A DNA stretch of 64,000 bases from Thermoanaerobaculia bacterium (GTDB taxonomy: Bacteria > Acidobacteriota > Thermoanaerobaculia > Multivoradales > JAHEKO01): NCBI GenBank assembly GCA_945787635.1, contig CALZIK010000021.1:1-64000 (forward strand), read 5' to 3'. A program made the translations under genes and the position numbers. Positions within the stretch are counted from its first letter, which is position 1. Each line of letters opens with the position of its first letter. Below, piece after piece: positions 34,359 through 41,918 of this stretch. Under the pieces are notes generated by a model that worked only from the letters and a program-made list of their open reading frames with translations, was not told the DNA's origin and did not search any database.

Positions 34359-35458
34359 CCGTAGCCGTAGCCGCGGGCCGCTCGCACGCTGAGATTCGGC
34401 GCGCGGACCCCAACCTTGACCTTCTGGTAACCGCGTTCGCCCCGCGGGTGCGCCGAGCGGTAGCTCAGGAGGTAGTAAGCGACGTTTTCCTCGGCGATCT
34501 CGCGCATCGGCGTGACGAACGAAACGAAGTTGCGGAAATAGGTGCCACCGGTGTCGAAGGCCAGCGTGTTCAGGAAGCCGCTTTGCGCATGCCGGGTTCC
34601 CTGGACGGTCAGATCGATCGGGTAGACCGCGACGTTGTTGTCGTTGAGCGCGCGCTGGAGATCCCGATAGTAGCGGCGATCCGGTCTCGCGGTGCCGTCA
34701 GCCCCGTCGAGGGTTCCAAAGCCGATGCCGAAGTAGAGGAGGCTCTTTCGACCCACGATGTGGCCGGTCGCGTCCGCCAGAAGCTCCATTGCCGAGTAGA
34801 TGCGACGCGTGCGGCGCCCGAGCTCGCGGCCCTCCGGGAGGTGCCGAAGCAGCGAAGGGGCGCTCGCTGCGGCAGGTTCCCGCGTCCAGCCGCTCTTGGA
34901 CGGGTCGATCCCCCGTGAGGCGTCGGCGAGCGCCAGAAGCAGAGCTTCGCGGTCCTGGGTGAAGTCCTGAAAGATCTTGAGCTTCAGGCCGTAGCCGGCT
35001 ATGGCCACCCAGTCCGAAGGCATCATGTCCTCTTCGATCCAGTCTCTGGCGTCCCGGGTCGCGTCGAGGTGCTGCCGGATCAGCCGGTTGTAGCGGTTTG
35101 CGATCGTCCGCGGATCATCGAAGAAGAATATGAAGTAGCGACTCGCGGGGATCTCGCCCGTCGTCGGTGTGCCGGACCCGAAGTCGCCGTAGCGCGTGGA
35201 GTAGAACTGCGCTCCGGTGATCTCCATCTCGCGACCATTCTCGGTGATGATGAAATCGGTCTTGTCGAGCCCTGCGATCAGGTTGCCGTCCCGATCGGAG
35301 ACCACGACGTCGAGCAGAACCTCGGTGACGTCCATCCGCTCCTCGAACTGGGGAGCGTCCTGCGTCTGCGTCGCCTTCGACGCGTTCGGGCCGGCCACAG
35401 CGAGGAGCATTGCCCCCGCCAGAATGCGCCATGGCGCGATTTGAGTAGACTTCGTCAT
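34346..35458 (-). CDS. VWFA-related secreted protein (Acidobacteriota type)
   Basis: 370 residues from ATG 35458, preceded by GGAGGT four nt away. Signal peptide ~1-28. The order of motifs matches the VWFA-related family common in Acidobacteriota: VLLDVVVSDRDGNLIAGLDKTDFIITENGREMEI (N-terminal beta domain), FIFFFDDPRT (MIDAS-like entry), RKSLLYFGIGFG, then NNVAVYPIDLTVQGT, LAFDTGGTYFRN and the C-terminal YYLLSYRSAHPRGERGYQKVKVGVR. The classic DxSxS metal site is not intact (DDPRT). The function is unknown; such proteins are exported. A second member is at 45574-47229. Confidence 0.85.
   Translation of the reverse strand: MTKSTQIAPWRILAGAMLLAVAGPNASKATQTQDAPQFEERMDVTEVLLDVVVSDRDGNLIAGLDKTDFIITENGREMEITGAQFYSTRYGDFGSGTPTTGEIPASRYFIFFFDDPRTIANRYNRLIRQHLDATRDARDWIEEDMMPSDWVAIAGYGLKLKIFQDFTQDREALLLALADASRGIDPSKSGWTREPAAASAPSLLRHLPEGRELGRRTRRIYSAMELLADATGHIVGRKSLLYFGIGFGTLDGADGTARPDRRYYRDLQRALNDNNVAVYPIDLTVQGTRHAQSGFLNTLAFDTGGTYFRNFVSFVTPMREIAEENVAYYLLSYRSAHPRGERGYQKVKVGVRAPNLSVRAARGYGYGYDE
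35446..35451 (+). promoter_or_regulatory. -10 element for a leaderless start inside the VWFA gene
   Basis: TAGACT (35446-35451) ends 7 nt before ATG 35459 of the membrane protein and lies inside the opposite-strand VWFA coding region. No Shine-Dalgarno precedes the plus-strand start. Confidence 0.35.
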
Positions 35459-35935
35459 ATGACCTCCAGAGATCGGTTCGAGGCCCAGCCTCCGGCCCGA
35501 GCCTACGCCATCGTGCTGGCGATCTTGACGCTTGCGTTCTTCGGCCGGGTCGCCGGCCAGTTCAGCGTTGCGTTTCTCGGGGTCGAGTGGCTGCCGCCGA
35601 TGGAGGCCTGGGACTCGGGGCTGTTGCAGTACGCCGCTCTCCTCGTGGCGCAGATCGCGATCCTGACATTCCAGGCCGCGACGGTCCGTCATCTGTGGAC
35701 CGGCTACGGCCGCTTCGCCGGCCGACGCCGACGCGTCGGAGCCGGCTTGAAGTGGTTCAGCGTCGTCTATTTCCTGGTGATGCTCGCGCGGTACGTGGTG
35801 ACCGTCTGGGCTCCGGTGGAGCTGCCCTGGTCGCCGGCCACCATCCCGATCTACTTTCATTGGGTCCTGGCGCTCTGGGTCTACGTACTGTCGCGCTACT
35901 ACCGAGGTCTGCCCCTGACCGGCGCGGGACGGTAG
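35459..35935 (+). CDS. Uncharacterised multi-pass membrane protein
   Basis: 158 residues. Four hydrophobic segments (~14-32, 48-65, 92-112, 122-140) are separated by short loops with aromatic and Pro residues (GVEWLPPMEAWDSG, VELPWSPATIPIYFHW). I do not recognise the family. Its start codon directly abuts the start codon of the divergent VWFA gene (CATATG), leaving no intergenic DNA; a -10 hexamer 7 nt upstream would make its mRNA leaderless. The neighbouring 71-residue gene begins 9 nt after its stop. Confidence 0.6.
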   Translation: MTSRDRFEAQPPARAYAIVLAILTLAFFGRVAGQFSVAFLGVEWLPPMEAWDSGLLQYAALLVAQIAILTFQAATVRHLWTGYGRFAGRRRRVGAGLKWFSVVYFLVMLARYVVTVWAPVELPWSPATIPIYFHWVLALWVYVLSRYYRGLPLTGAGR

Positions 35936-35944
35936 GCTGCGGTC

Positions 35945-36160
35945 ATGGGATGGCTGGATACGCTGCCCTGGTCGGTGCTGGTGCTTCTTTGCCTGACCAT
36001 CGGGCTGGCGCCTTATGCGCCGCCGCATCTTTTTGAGAAGCTTCAGATGCTGGCCCAAGGCCGGCTGGTCCGGCCGATCGACTGGTTCGACCTGCTGCTC
36101 CACGCGGCGCCCTGGCTGCTGTTGGTGCTCAAAGGCATCCGAGCACTTTCGAAAAGCTAG
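35945..36160 (+). CDS. Small two-helix protein of the type often labelled RND transporter
   Basis: 71 residues. The pattern WLDTLPWSVLVLLCLTIGLAPYAPPHLFEKLQMLAQGRLVRPIDWFDLLLHAAPWLLLVLKG matches a short membrane-protein family conserved across bacteria and usually auto-labelled RND transporter, although it is far too small to be an RND pump. Two hydrophobic helices flank a conserved LQMLAQGRLVRPIDWFDLLLH loop. It is probably co-transcribed with the preceding membrane protein. Confidence 0.8.
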   Translation: MGWLDTLPWSVLVLLCLTIGLAPYAPPHLFEKLQMLAQGRLVRPIDWFDLLLHAAPWLLLVLKGIRALSKS

Positions 36161-36202
36161 CGGCGGCGGAAGTGGCCGCGAGACGCTTCTTCCCAAGCGG
36201 TT

Positions 36203-37459
36203 TCAGTCCAGTCCGAGATCGAGCCAGACCAGGCGGTGATCGGAGGCCTCGTCGGCCCAGCCCGCTTCCTCGGGATTCTCCTCGGCGGTAGGCCAGAAGA
36301 CGCCGCCGGCGAGGATCTCGAGGTCGCGGCTCGGCAGGATGTAGTCGATCCGCGCGCCGTCTCCGAAGACCGAAGTCGAGCGTTCCGGATAGGCGGGCGG
36401 GCCCGGTGTCCGGGGCAACTCGGCGTTGTGGACCAGGCCGCCCGAGCTCACCGCGAAGGGGCCGCTATCCTGGATTCGGGGATGGCGCAGCAGCTGGTCG
36501 ATCGCGGCCATGCCGTCGTAGACCGAGGTGCGGAACGGTCCGTCGTCGCTTCGCTCCGGGTTCAGCGGCGCGGCATTGAGATCTCCGATGACGACGAATG
36601 GGCTCAGCGAGGCATAACCGCCCGTGCTGCCCCGATCGTCCACCAGCGCTTCGCCCGCGTCCAGGTACTCGACCCAGAGCTTGATCTCGTCGAAGTTGCG
36701 GCGGCCGTTCTTGTCCTCAGGACCGTCGAACCCCTGCGGGGTGGGGTGGCTGACGAAAAGATGCAGCAGGCCGCCGCCGACCTCGATCGGCAGGTCCCAG
36801 TGGGACTTGCTCGACAGCCGCAGGCCGTCTTCGACGTCCGGCGCGAAATGCCCTCGGGGCAGGTGGTTTCCTGGCAGCTCGAGCCACCGGAGCTTCTGGA
36901 ACGTGCGGGCCTCGGCCGCTCGAATCGGAAAACGCGACAGCACCGCCATCGAGTACTCGCCCGGATAGGAACCGTAGCCCCAGGAATCGTTCCCGTGGGC
37001 GCGCTCACCGCGGTCCGTGTCGGTGGCGGCCCGGCCGTCGCCGTCGAGATCGAGACCCGAGAGGATGCCGGTGTTGTTCGCCGCGGCGTAGCTGTGGGGC
37101 AAGTCGAGGCCGTCGTCACCCCCGGCGAGATAGGCGTCGCGAAACCGGCGAGCGTTGAGGTCGAGATCCGAACTGTCGGCGCCGTAGTCATGGTCGATCT
37201 CGTTCAGGACCAGGATGTCGGGCCGGATTCGGCGAATGATCCGGGCGGCGGCGAGCGCCTGCGGGTGCCGGCCGCGACCCTCGACGTCCACGTCCAGGAT
37301 CTTTTCGGTCCGCAGCTCGCGGATGTTGAAGAGGGCGATGCGCACCTTGCCGGCACTAGCGCCCGGTGCCTGCCCATAGGACGTCGACGTTTGAGAATCG
37401 CAAGCGGTTCCGGCGACTGCGGCGATCCAGACGGCGGCGAGACCGAGTCGGACTTTCAT
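36203..37459 (-). CDS. Endonuclease/exonuclease/phosphatase-fold lipoprotein
   Basis: 418 residues with a lipoprotein signal (WIAAVAGTAC). The EEP fold is recognisable by IALFNIRELR, DILVLNEIDHDYG (metal-binding Glu), VSHPTPQGFDG, VIGDLNAAP (the conserved GDLN) and the final ASDHRLVWLDLGL (catalytic Asp-His). The sequence includes long inserts relative to DNase I. It could hydrolyse phosphodiesters or phosphomonoesters in the envelope; substrates range from nucleic acid to lipids in this superfamily. The start codon sits 6 nt after a TAGAAT element. Confidence 0.88.
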   Translation of the reverse strand: MKVRLGLAAVWIAAVAGTACDSQTSTSYGQAPGASAGKVRIALFNIRELRTEKILDVDVEGRGRHPQALAAARIIRRIRPDILVLNEIDHDYGADSSDLDLNARRFRDAYLAGGDDGLDLPHSYAAANNTGILSGLDLDGDGRAATDTDRGERAHGNDSWGYGSYPGEYSMAVLSRFPIRAAEARTFQKLRWLELPGNHLPRGHFAPDVEDGLRLSSKSHWDLPIEVGGGLLHLFVSHPTPQGFDGPEDKNGRRNFDEIKLWVEYLDAGEALVDDRGSTGGYASLSPFVVIGDLNAAPLNPERSDDGPFRTSVYDGMAAIDQLLRHPRIQDSGPFAVSSGGLVHNAELPRTPGPPAYPERSTSVFGDGARIDYILPSRDLEILAGGVFWPTAEENPEEAGWADEASDHRLVWLDLGLD

Positions 37460-37465
37460 CGAGGA

Positions 37466-37471
37466 ATTCTA
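37466..37471 (-). promoter_or_regulatory. -10 element at a leaderless start (EEP gene)
   Basis: Minus-strand TAGAAT (37471 to 37466) ends 6 nt before ATG 37459. There is no Shine-Dalgarno sequence. Confidence 0.45.
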
Positions 37472-37544
37472 GCGTGGAGAGTGAGCTCGGCTCGACGGTT
37501 CGCTAGAATGTCGGTGTTGATCGGATGACCGAAGGAGATCTCCT

Positions 37545-38072
37545 GTGAGAAACATCTTCGCCCTGTTGCTCGTTCTGGTTCTGCTGCCGCAGGCGGCGGT
37601 GGCCGTCATTACCTTCACCCAGCTCGACGACGATGTCTTTGTCGTGAGCCACCGAGTGAAGGTCATCGGACTGCGGGGCAAGGCGATGAAGCTCGTCTAT
37701 ACCAAGACCGCATCGCTGTGCGTCGCCGCGGGATTCAGCCACATGAAGATCCTCGAGCAAGAATCCGAGACCGGCCAGGCGGACGATTCGGCGAATGCCA
37801 GCATTCGGGCTCAGTTCTACTTCGAGGATGGAGACGAGAGAGTCGGCTGCGAGCGGAACTCGGACCCGGAGTACATTCAGCAGGCTGGCGCCAAGCTCGT
37901 CAAGATGGCGTACGAGCCGCCGAAGCCAGAGCCCGAGCGGGCCGTCGGATCCGCTGGCGCTGCGGCGGGCGAGACCGATCTGCGGGACGGCTCCTGCACC
38001 CTGGAGCAGGTGGCGGCCATGGCCCGGGCCGGGCTCACCGACGAGCAGATCCGCGCCGCCTGCCTCGAGTAG
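37545..38072 (+). CDS. Secreted protein of unknown function (possibly CC0125-like)
   Basis: 175 residues starting at GTG 37545 with AAGGAG upstream. A signal peptide (ALLLVLVLLPQAAVA) is followed by a compact region VITFTQLDDDVFVVSHRVKVIGLRGKAMKLVYTKTASLCVAAGFSHMKILEQES. That layout resembles CC0125/CC1285-type small envelope proteins, in which a conserved lipid-exposed fold carries an AAGF-like helix. A C-terminal Ala/Pro/Glu linker ends in a helix with DGSCTLEQVAAMARAGLTDEQI, which looks like a short helical-pair domain. A TAGAAT (37504-37509) could be its -10. Confidence 0.6.
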   Translation: MRNIFALLLVLVLLPQAAVAVITFTQLDDDVFVVSHRVKVIGLRGKAMKLVYTKTASLCVAAGFSHMKILEQESETGQADDSANASIRAQFYFEDGDERVGCERNSDPEYIQQAGAKLVKMAYEPPKPEPERAVGSAGAAAGETDLRDGSCTLEQVAAMARAGLTDEQIRAACLE

Positions 38073-38182
38073 CGGGCTCGAAAGGCCCACCCGTTAGGGG
38101 GTTTCGGCGGCCTTGGAACCATCCTAGGGTTGGATCGAATCGTTCCGGCGTCGAGCGCCGGTGCGTCTGGGAGATTCGATCA

Positions 38183-39055
38183 ATGTGTCGCTACGCTGCC
38201 TACCTGGGCTCGCCGCTTCTGCTCAGCGAGCTGATCTACAAGCCCGCCAACAGCCTGGTTCATCAGGCCACCGATGCCACCCTCAGTCCGACCCGGGTCA
38301 ACGCGGACGGCTTCGGCGTCGGCTGGTACGCGCCCGAGATTAGCCCCGAGCCCGCCGTGTTCAAGGATGTAACCCCGGTCTGGAACAACTACAATCTGGG
38401 CGAGATCGCCGGCAAGATCCGCTCGCCTTCGATCGTTGTCCACATTCGCGCGGCTCGTTCCTACGATCCCGTGTCGCGCGAGAATTGCCACCCGTTTCGG
38501 CGCGGGCGGCTCCTGTGGATGCACAATGGCGACATACCGGGCCGCGTGCGTCTCGCGCGCCAGGTCAACTTGCTCGCCGACGACGGCCTGATGGGCATGA
38601 TCCGGGGCACGACCGACAGCGAGCTCGCCTTCACGCTTTTTCTGACCCAGCTTGGGGCGCCGCCCGAAGACGAAGTGTCGCTGGCGCAGCTTTCCCAGGC
38701 GATGGACGAGACGGTCCGGCGGATCGCCGGTTGGCACCGCGAGGTGGACGACACACGGCCCGTGGAGCTCAATTTTTGTGTGACCGACGGCGTGCGGCTC
38801 GTGGCCACCCGCTTCGCTCTGACCGACGGCGTTCGCCCGACTCTCTACTGGCGGGTCTTTGACGGGGATACCGGCGAACGGTCGGTTCTGGTCGCCTCCG
38901 AGCCGCTCTCCAAGCGCAACGGCTGGAACGCCGTCGGGGAGGGCCGGCTGCTGCAGGTCGGCTCGAGCCACGAGGTCGAGGAGCGGAGCCTGGCGGTCCA
39001 AGACGACGATAGATTGAAACCGGTTGGTGGGTTCAATCCAAGCCCAACGGGGTAG
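38183..39055 (+). CDS. Class II glutamine amidotransferase (EgtC/YafJ-like)
   Basis: 290 residues. The start ATG 38183 is placed by the invariant catalytic Cys2 (MCRYAAYLG). Other Ntn-amidotransferase signatures are NADGFGVGWY, VHIRAARSYDPVSRENCHPFRRGRLLWMHNGDI and TTDSELAFTLFLTQLG. Such proteins release ammonia from glutamine, or act as gamma-glutamyl hydrolases in ergothioneine-type pathways (EgtC). The other egt genes are not in this window, so the acceptor reaction is unknown. It is 11 nt upstream of the SRPBCC-hydrolase gene. Confidence 0.9.
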   Translation: MCRYAAYLGSPLLLSELIYKPANSLVHQATDATLSPTRVNADGFGVGWYAPEISPEPAVFKDVTPVWNNYNLGEIAGKIRSPSIVVHIRAARSYDPVSRENCHPFRRGRLLWMHNGDIPGRVRLARQVNLLADDGLMGMIRGTTDSELAFTLFLTQLGAPPEDEVSLAQLSQAMDETVRRIAGWHREVDDTRPVELNFCVTDGVRLVATRFALTDGVRPTLYWRVFDGDTGERSVLVASEPLSKRNGWNAVGEGRLLQVGSSHEVEERSLAVQDDDRLKPVGGFNPSPTG

Positions 39056-39058
39056 ACT
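39053..39058 (+). promoter_or_regulatory. -10 element at a leaderless GTG start
   Basis: TAGACT (39053-39058) overlaps the amidotransferase stop codon and ends 8 nt before GTG 39067. Confidence 0.4.
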
Positions 39059-39066
39059 GAAGACAC

Positions 39067-40908
39067 GTGACCAGTCGTCAGGGTGAGCCTCTCGATCAGA
39101 CTCTGGTTGGCGAGTCGGCGATTACCGACCACGTCGATGTCTGCCTGTCGCCCGAACAGGCCTGGCAGCTGGTTGTCGATTGCGAAGCTCAGCAGCTGTG
39201 GATCGGATCAGGATCGTGCATGCTGCCCGTTCCCGGTTCCGGGGCCCGTCTCTGCGACGAAGCCGGCGACTGGCGTCGTGGGACGGTGTTCGCCGTGGCG
39301 CCCGCTGAATCCTCGATCGAGTGTCTCCTGGCGCCCCCGTCCTGGTGGGGAAGCGGTGTGCCGCAGACGCGGCTGGCGATCCGGCTCAGCGAGCTTCCCA
39401 AGGGGCGGTCTCGGGTCGAGGTCGAGGAAACCGGGCTGCCGGCAGATTCTACCGATGGATCGCCATCCGAGGACGCGCGGGTGTTTTGGCATCGGGCGCT
39501 TGAAAGGCTGAGAGATCTCTGCGCTCGGATCAAGAAGCGGCGTGAGAATCCGAGGCAGGCCGTCGTGGTCATTCACGGTATCGGCGAGCAAGAGCCCGGC
39601 GCGACTCTCAAGAGCTTTGTCAGCGGCAGCTTGAAAACCGAGGGCTGGCTGAAGCCCGACCGCGCCTCGCGGATCTTCGAGATGCGCTCGATGACGCTCA
39701 AGGCGGGCGACCGCCAGCTGCGTCCGCGCACCGAGGTATACGAGCTCTACTGGGCCCACCTAATCCAGGACACGAACCTCACCCAGGTCGTGTCCTGGAT
39801 TCGCGACCTTCTGTTCCGGCGGCGGGTGCCGGATCGCTTCGTCGACGCCTGGTATCTCGCCTGGGGAGCGATCCTGGGAATCGTGGCGTTGGCGGTCGCG
39901 AGAGCGGTCGGCTGGTGGCAGCCGCAGATCGCGTATCTAGTGAGCGGTGGCATCGTGGCGCTTGCAGCCACCGCACTTTGGCGACTCCTCGGCAAGTCGT
40001 TCGTGCTCGGCAGCCTCGGCGATGCTGCGCGTTACCTTACGCCCCGCCCCGCGAATATCGAGAAGCGGCAAGCCATTCGCGAGGCCGGCGTCGATCTTCT
40101 CGAGGCGTTGCACACGAGAGGTGACCTCGATCGCATCGTGATCGTCGGGCACAGCCTTGGCAGCGTCATCGCCTACGACGTCATCACGCACTTCTGGATT
40201 CGCGCGCACCGCAGGCATTTGCGCTTGCCGAGAGTTCGAAAGGCCGGAATCGAGATCGGTCGAAGCTTGCACAAAACGGGCGTCAAGAAGGTCCAGAAGC
40301 TCCAGCACGAGGCCTGGAAGATGGCCAGGGCCAACTCCCAGCCGTGGCTGATCACGGACCTCGTGACCCTTGGCAGCCCGTTATCGGCGGCGGAGTTTCT
40401 CATGGCGCGCAGCCCGGAGGAGTTCAAGAAGAGACAGACGGATCGCGAGTTCCCCACCTGTCCGCCGGTCTGCGAAGAGCGAACGGTCAGACAGGGAAAG
40501 CGCAGGTTCGTCTGCTTCGACGCTCCGTACGACGACCGGTTCGGGGGCAAGGACAGGAGTTTCAGTTTCTTTCACCACGCGGCACCCTTCGCGGTCACTC
40601 GGTGGACCAATCTCCACTTCCCGAGCCGGTTGCACAAGGATCCGGTGGGCGGCCCGGTCAAGGGGCAGTTCGGGGCCTGGGTCCGGGATGTCCCGCTGGA
40701 AGCTCCGGTGGGGCACCCGCGGTTTCTGCACTGTCGCTACTGGCAGCCGTCGGAGCAATGCACGGAGGGCTCCGAGGTCCACATCCAAGCGTTGCACGAC
40801 GCTCTGGGTCTGGAGTGCGGGAGGGAGTTGCTGGCCGAGATGAGCAAGCACAGTCCTCTCATGTACCTGCCGACGAAGCTCGACGCGCAAGCTAGTCGGC
40901 TCGGGTAA
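39067..40908 (+). CDS. SRPBCC-alpha/beta hydrolase fusion membrane protein
   Basis: 613 residues from GTG 39067. Residues ~15-155 resemble an SRPBCC (START/cyclase) module: ITDHVDVCLSPEQAWQLVVDCEAQQLWIGSG, then a beta-strand series ending RVFWHRALERLRDLC. From ~170 an alpha/beta hydrolase begins (AVVVIHGIGEQEPGATLKSFV), is interrupted by two hydrophobic helices (~262-305, VDAWYLAWGAILGIVALAVARAVGW), and resumes with the nucleophile elbow GHSLGS (Ser363), a possible Asp/His set in the C-terminal half and FFHHAAPFAV. The helices suggest anchoring to a membrane. I do not recognise the exact combination; lipase- or esterase-like activity is inferred. Confidence 0.7.
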   Translation: MTSRQGEPLDQTLVGESAITDHVDVCLSPEQAWQLVVDCEAQQLWIGSGSCMLPVPGSGARLCDEAGDWRRGTVFAVAPAESSIECLLAPPSWWGSGVPQTRLAIRLSELPKGRSRVEVEETGLPADSTDGSPSEDARVFWHRALERLRDLCARIKKRRENPRQAVVVIHGIGEQEPGATLKSFVSGSLKTEGWLKPDRASRIFEMRSMTLKAGDRQLRPRTEVYELYWAHLIQDTNLTQVVSWIRDLLFRRRVPDRFVDAWYLAWGAILGIVALAVARAVGWWQPQIAYLVSGGIVALAATALWRLLGKSFVLGSLGDAARYLTPRPANIEKRQAIREAGVDLLEALHTRGDLDRIVIVGHSLGSVIAYDVITHFWIRAHRRHLRLPRVRKAGIEIGRSLHKTGVKKVQKLQHEAWKMARANSQPWLITDLVTLGSPLSAAEFLMARSPEEFKKRQTDREFPTCPPVCEERTVRQGKRRFVCFDAPYDDRFGGKDRSFSFFHHAAPFAVTRWTNLHFPSRLHKDPVGGPVKGQFGAWVRDVPLEAPVGHPRFLHCRYWQPSEQCTEGSEVHIQALHDALGLECGRELLAEMSKHSPLMYLPTKLDAQASRLG

Positions 40909-40970
40909 GGTCTGGAAAAGCGGCGCCCGCGGCGGCGAGTGCCCCGAGGCGACCGCAGCCACCCTCGGCC

Positions 40971-40994
40971 AGAATGTCACGAAAATGACATTCT
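40971..40994. repeat. Perfect inverted repeat with CRP/FNR-site geometry
   Basis: AGAATGTCA (40971-40979) and TGACATTCT (40986-40994) are perfect 9-bp inverted halves around 6 nt, i.e. TGTCA-N6-TGACA, the half-site geometry of CRP/FNR-family sites. It lies between convergent genes, where an operator is unexpected, so it may be a transcript-end hairpin. AT-rich compared with its surroundings. Confidence 0.45.
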
Positions 40995-41091
40995 CGAGAC
41001 TTTGAAGGCCACTGCCAGCGCAAGCGCCAAGAGAAGCTTACCATTGGCGGGAATACGTTCAGGATCGCCCCTCGGGGCCGGCGTTGCGGCG

Positions 41092-41778
41092 TCAGCGGCC
41101 TGCGGAAGCCGCCAGATTCGAAGCGCCTTCGGTCGCTGGATCGGCCTCGTAGCGACTCGCCCGCGCGCGGCTCGCGAGTCCCTGTCTGAAGGCTTCGATG
41201 CACGCGGGGTCCATGTGCATCTTCTGCCGGAGCAGGAAGGATCGCCCCTGGCGCGCGCGCATCAGCCCGCTCTTAGCGTGCGGGTGGGCGGGCGCCACCG
41301 CGTGAACCAGCTCGTGGGCGATGAGGCGCGGCAGAGCTCGCCCCAACTCGACCTGGCGTTGGAGAAGATCCGTGCCGGCGCCGCGCCGCCCGGTGTGGCC
41401 GAGCTCCCGGCGCACTCGTGGAACGATCACATAGACGCTCTTCTGGCGGACCGAGGGATCGGGCGCGACCGCAAGGACATCCGACCCGAGCTTCCAGGCG
41501 GAGGGGATCCGGCTCACTGCAATGACTCGAAGGGCGCTGCGCTCGGAGCTTCCTTCGATTCCAGTGGCGCGCTCGAGCGTCACCGCGGCGCCGACCTCAC
41601 GGAACATCGTCTCGAAGTTGCGAGAAATGGCGTTGAACCCCTGGGGAAGCAGGTTCTCCGGGTCGTACCAGAGAAGTCGAAGGTCCGGTCCGTCTGCTGT
41701 AGCGCCGGCGGGCAGTCCGACTGCCATCAGGCAAACCAGGACACCCAGGAAGGATCGAGATCGAGAAACAAACCGCAC
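41092..41778 (-). CDS. Secreted metzincin-like zinc protease
   Basis: 228 residues starting at GTG 41778 with a signal peptide (~1-28). The zinc-binding site is HELVHAVAPAH (155-165), i.e. HExxHxxxxxH, followed by a Met-turn candidate at Met173 (KSGLM). The site differs from the classical metzincin by lacking the glycine at position three after the second His. The region before it (VYVIVPRVRRELGHTGRRGAGTDLLQRQVELGRALPRLI) is basic. It should act outside the cytoplasm. A minus-strand TATGAT lies 11 nt before the start (41795 to 41790). Confidence 0.7.
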   Translation of the reverse strand: MRFVSRSRSFLGVLVCLMAVGLPAGATADGPDLRLLWYDPENLLPQGFNAISRNFETMFREVGAAVTLERATGIEGSSERSALRVIAVSRIPSAWKLGSDVLAVAPDPSVRQKSVYVIVPRVRRELGHTGRRGAGTDLLQRQVELGRALPRLIAHELVHAVAPAHPHAKSGLMRARQGRSFLLRQKMHMDPACIEAFRQGLASRARASRYEADPATEGASNLAASAGR

Positions 41779-41858
41779 GAGAGGCAGCGATCATAAGCCG
41801 AAGAGCGAGCGCCGGCAACAAGGCCCGGACGGGATCGGCTCGGGCTCCGCCAAACAAG

Positions 41859-41886
41859 ACGGCGAGGGCCGGCCGGCCCTCGCCGT
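41859..41886 (-). terminator. 28-nt perfect palindrome, likely terminator of the TonB-receptor gene
   Basis: A perfect palindrome spans 41859-41886 (core GGCGAGGGCCGG with its complement), giving a very stable hairpin 33 nt after the TonB-receptor stop. On the minus strand it is followed by CTTGTTT, a weak T-rich tail. Function inferred. Confidence 0.5.
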
Positions 41887-41918
41887 TGAGCTCGCGTCCG
41901 CGTAGCGGCCGGTCGCTC

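Noticed and set aside
38073-38182. Possible terminator around a GGCC-rich repeat before the amidotransferase
   Set aside because: The arms are short and interrupted, and the pairing is not better than expected for this GC content.
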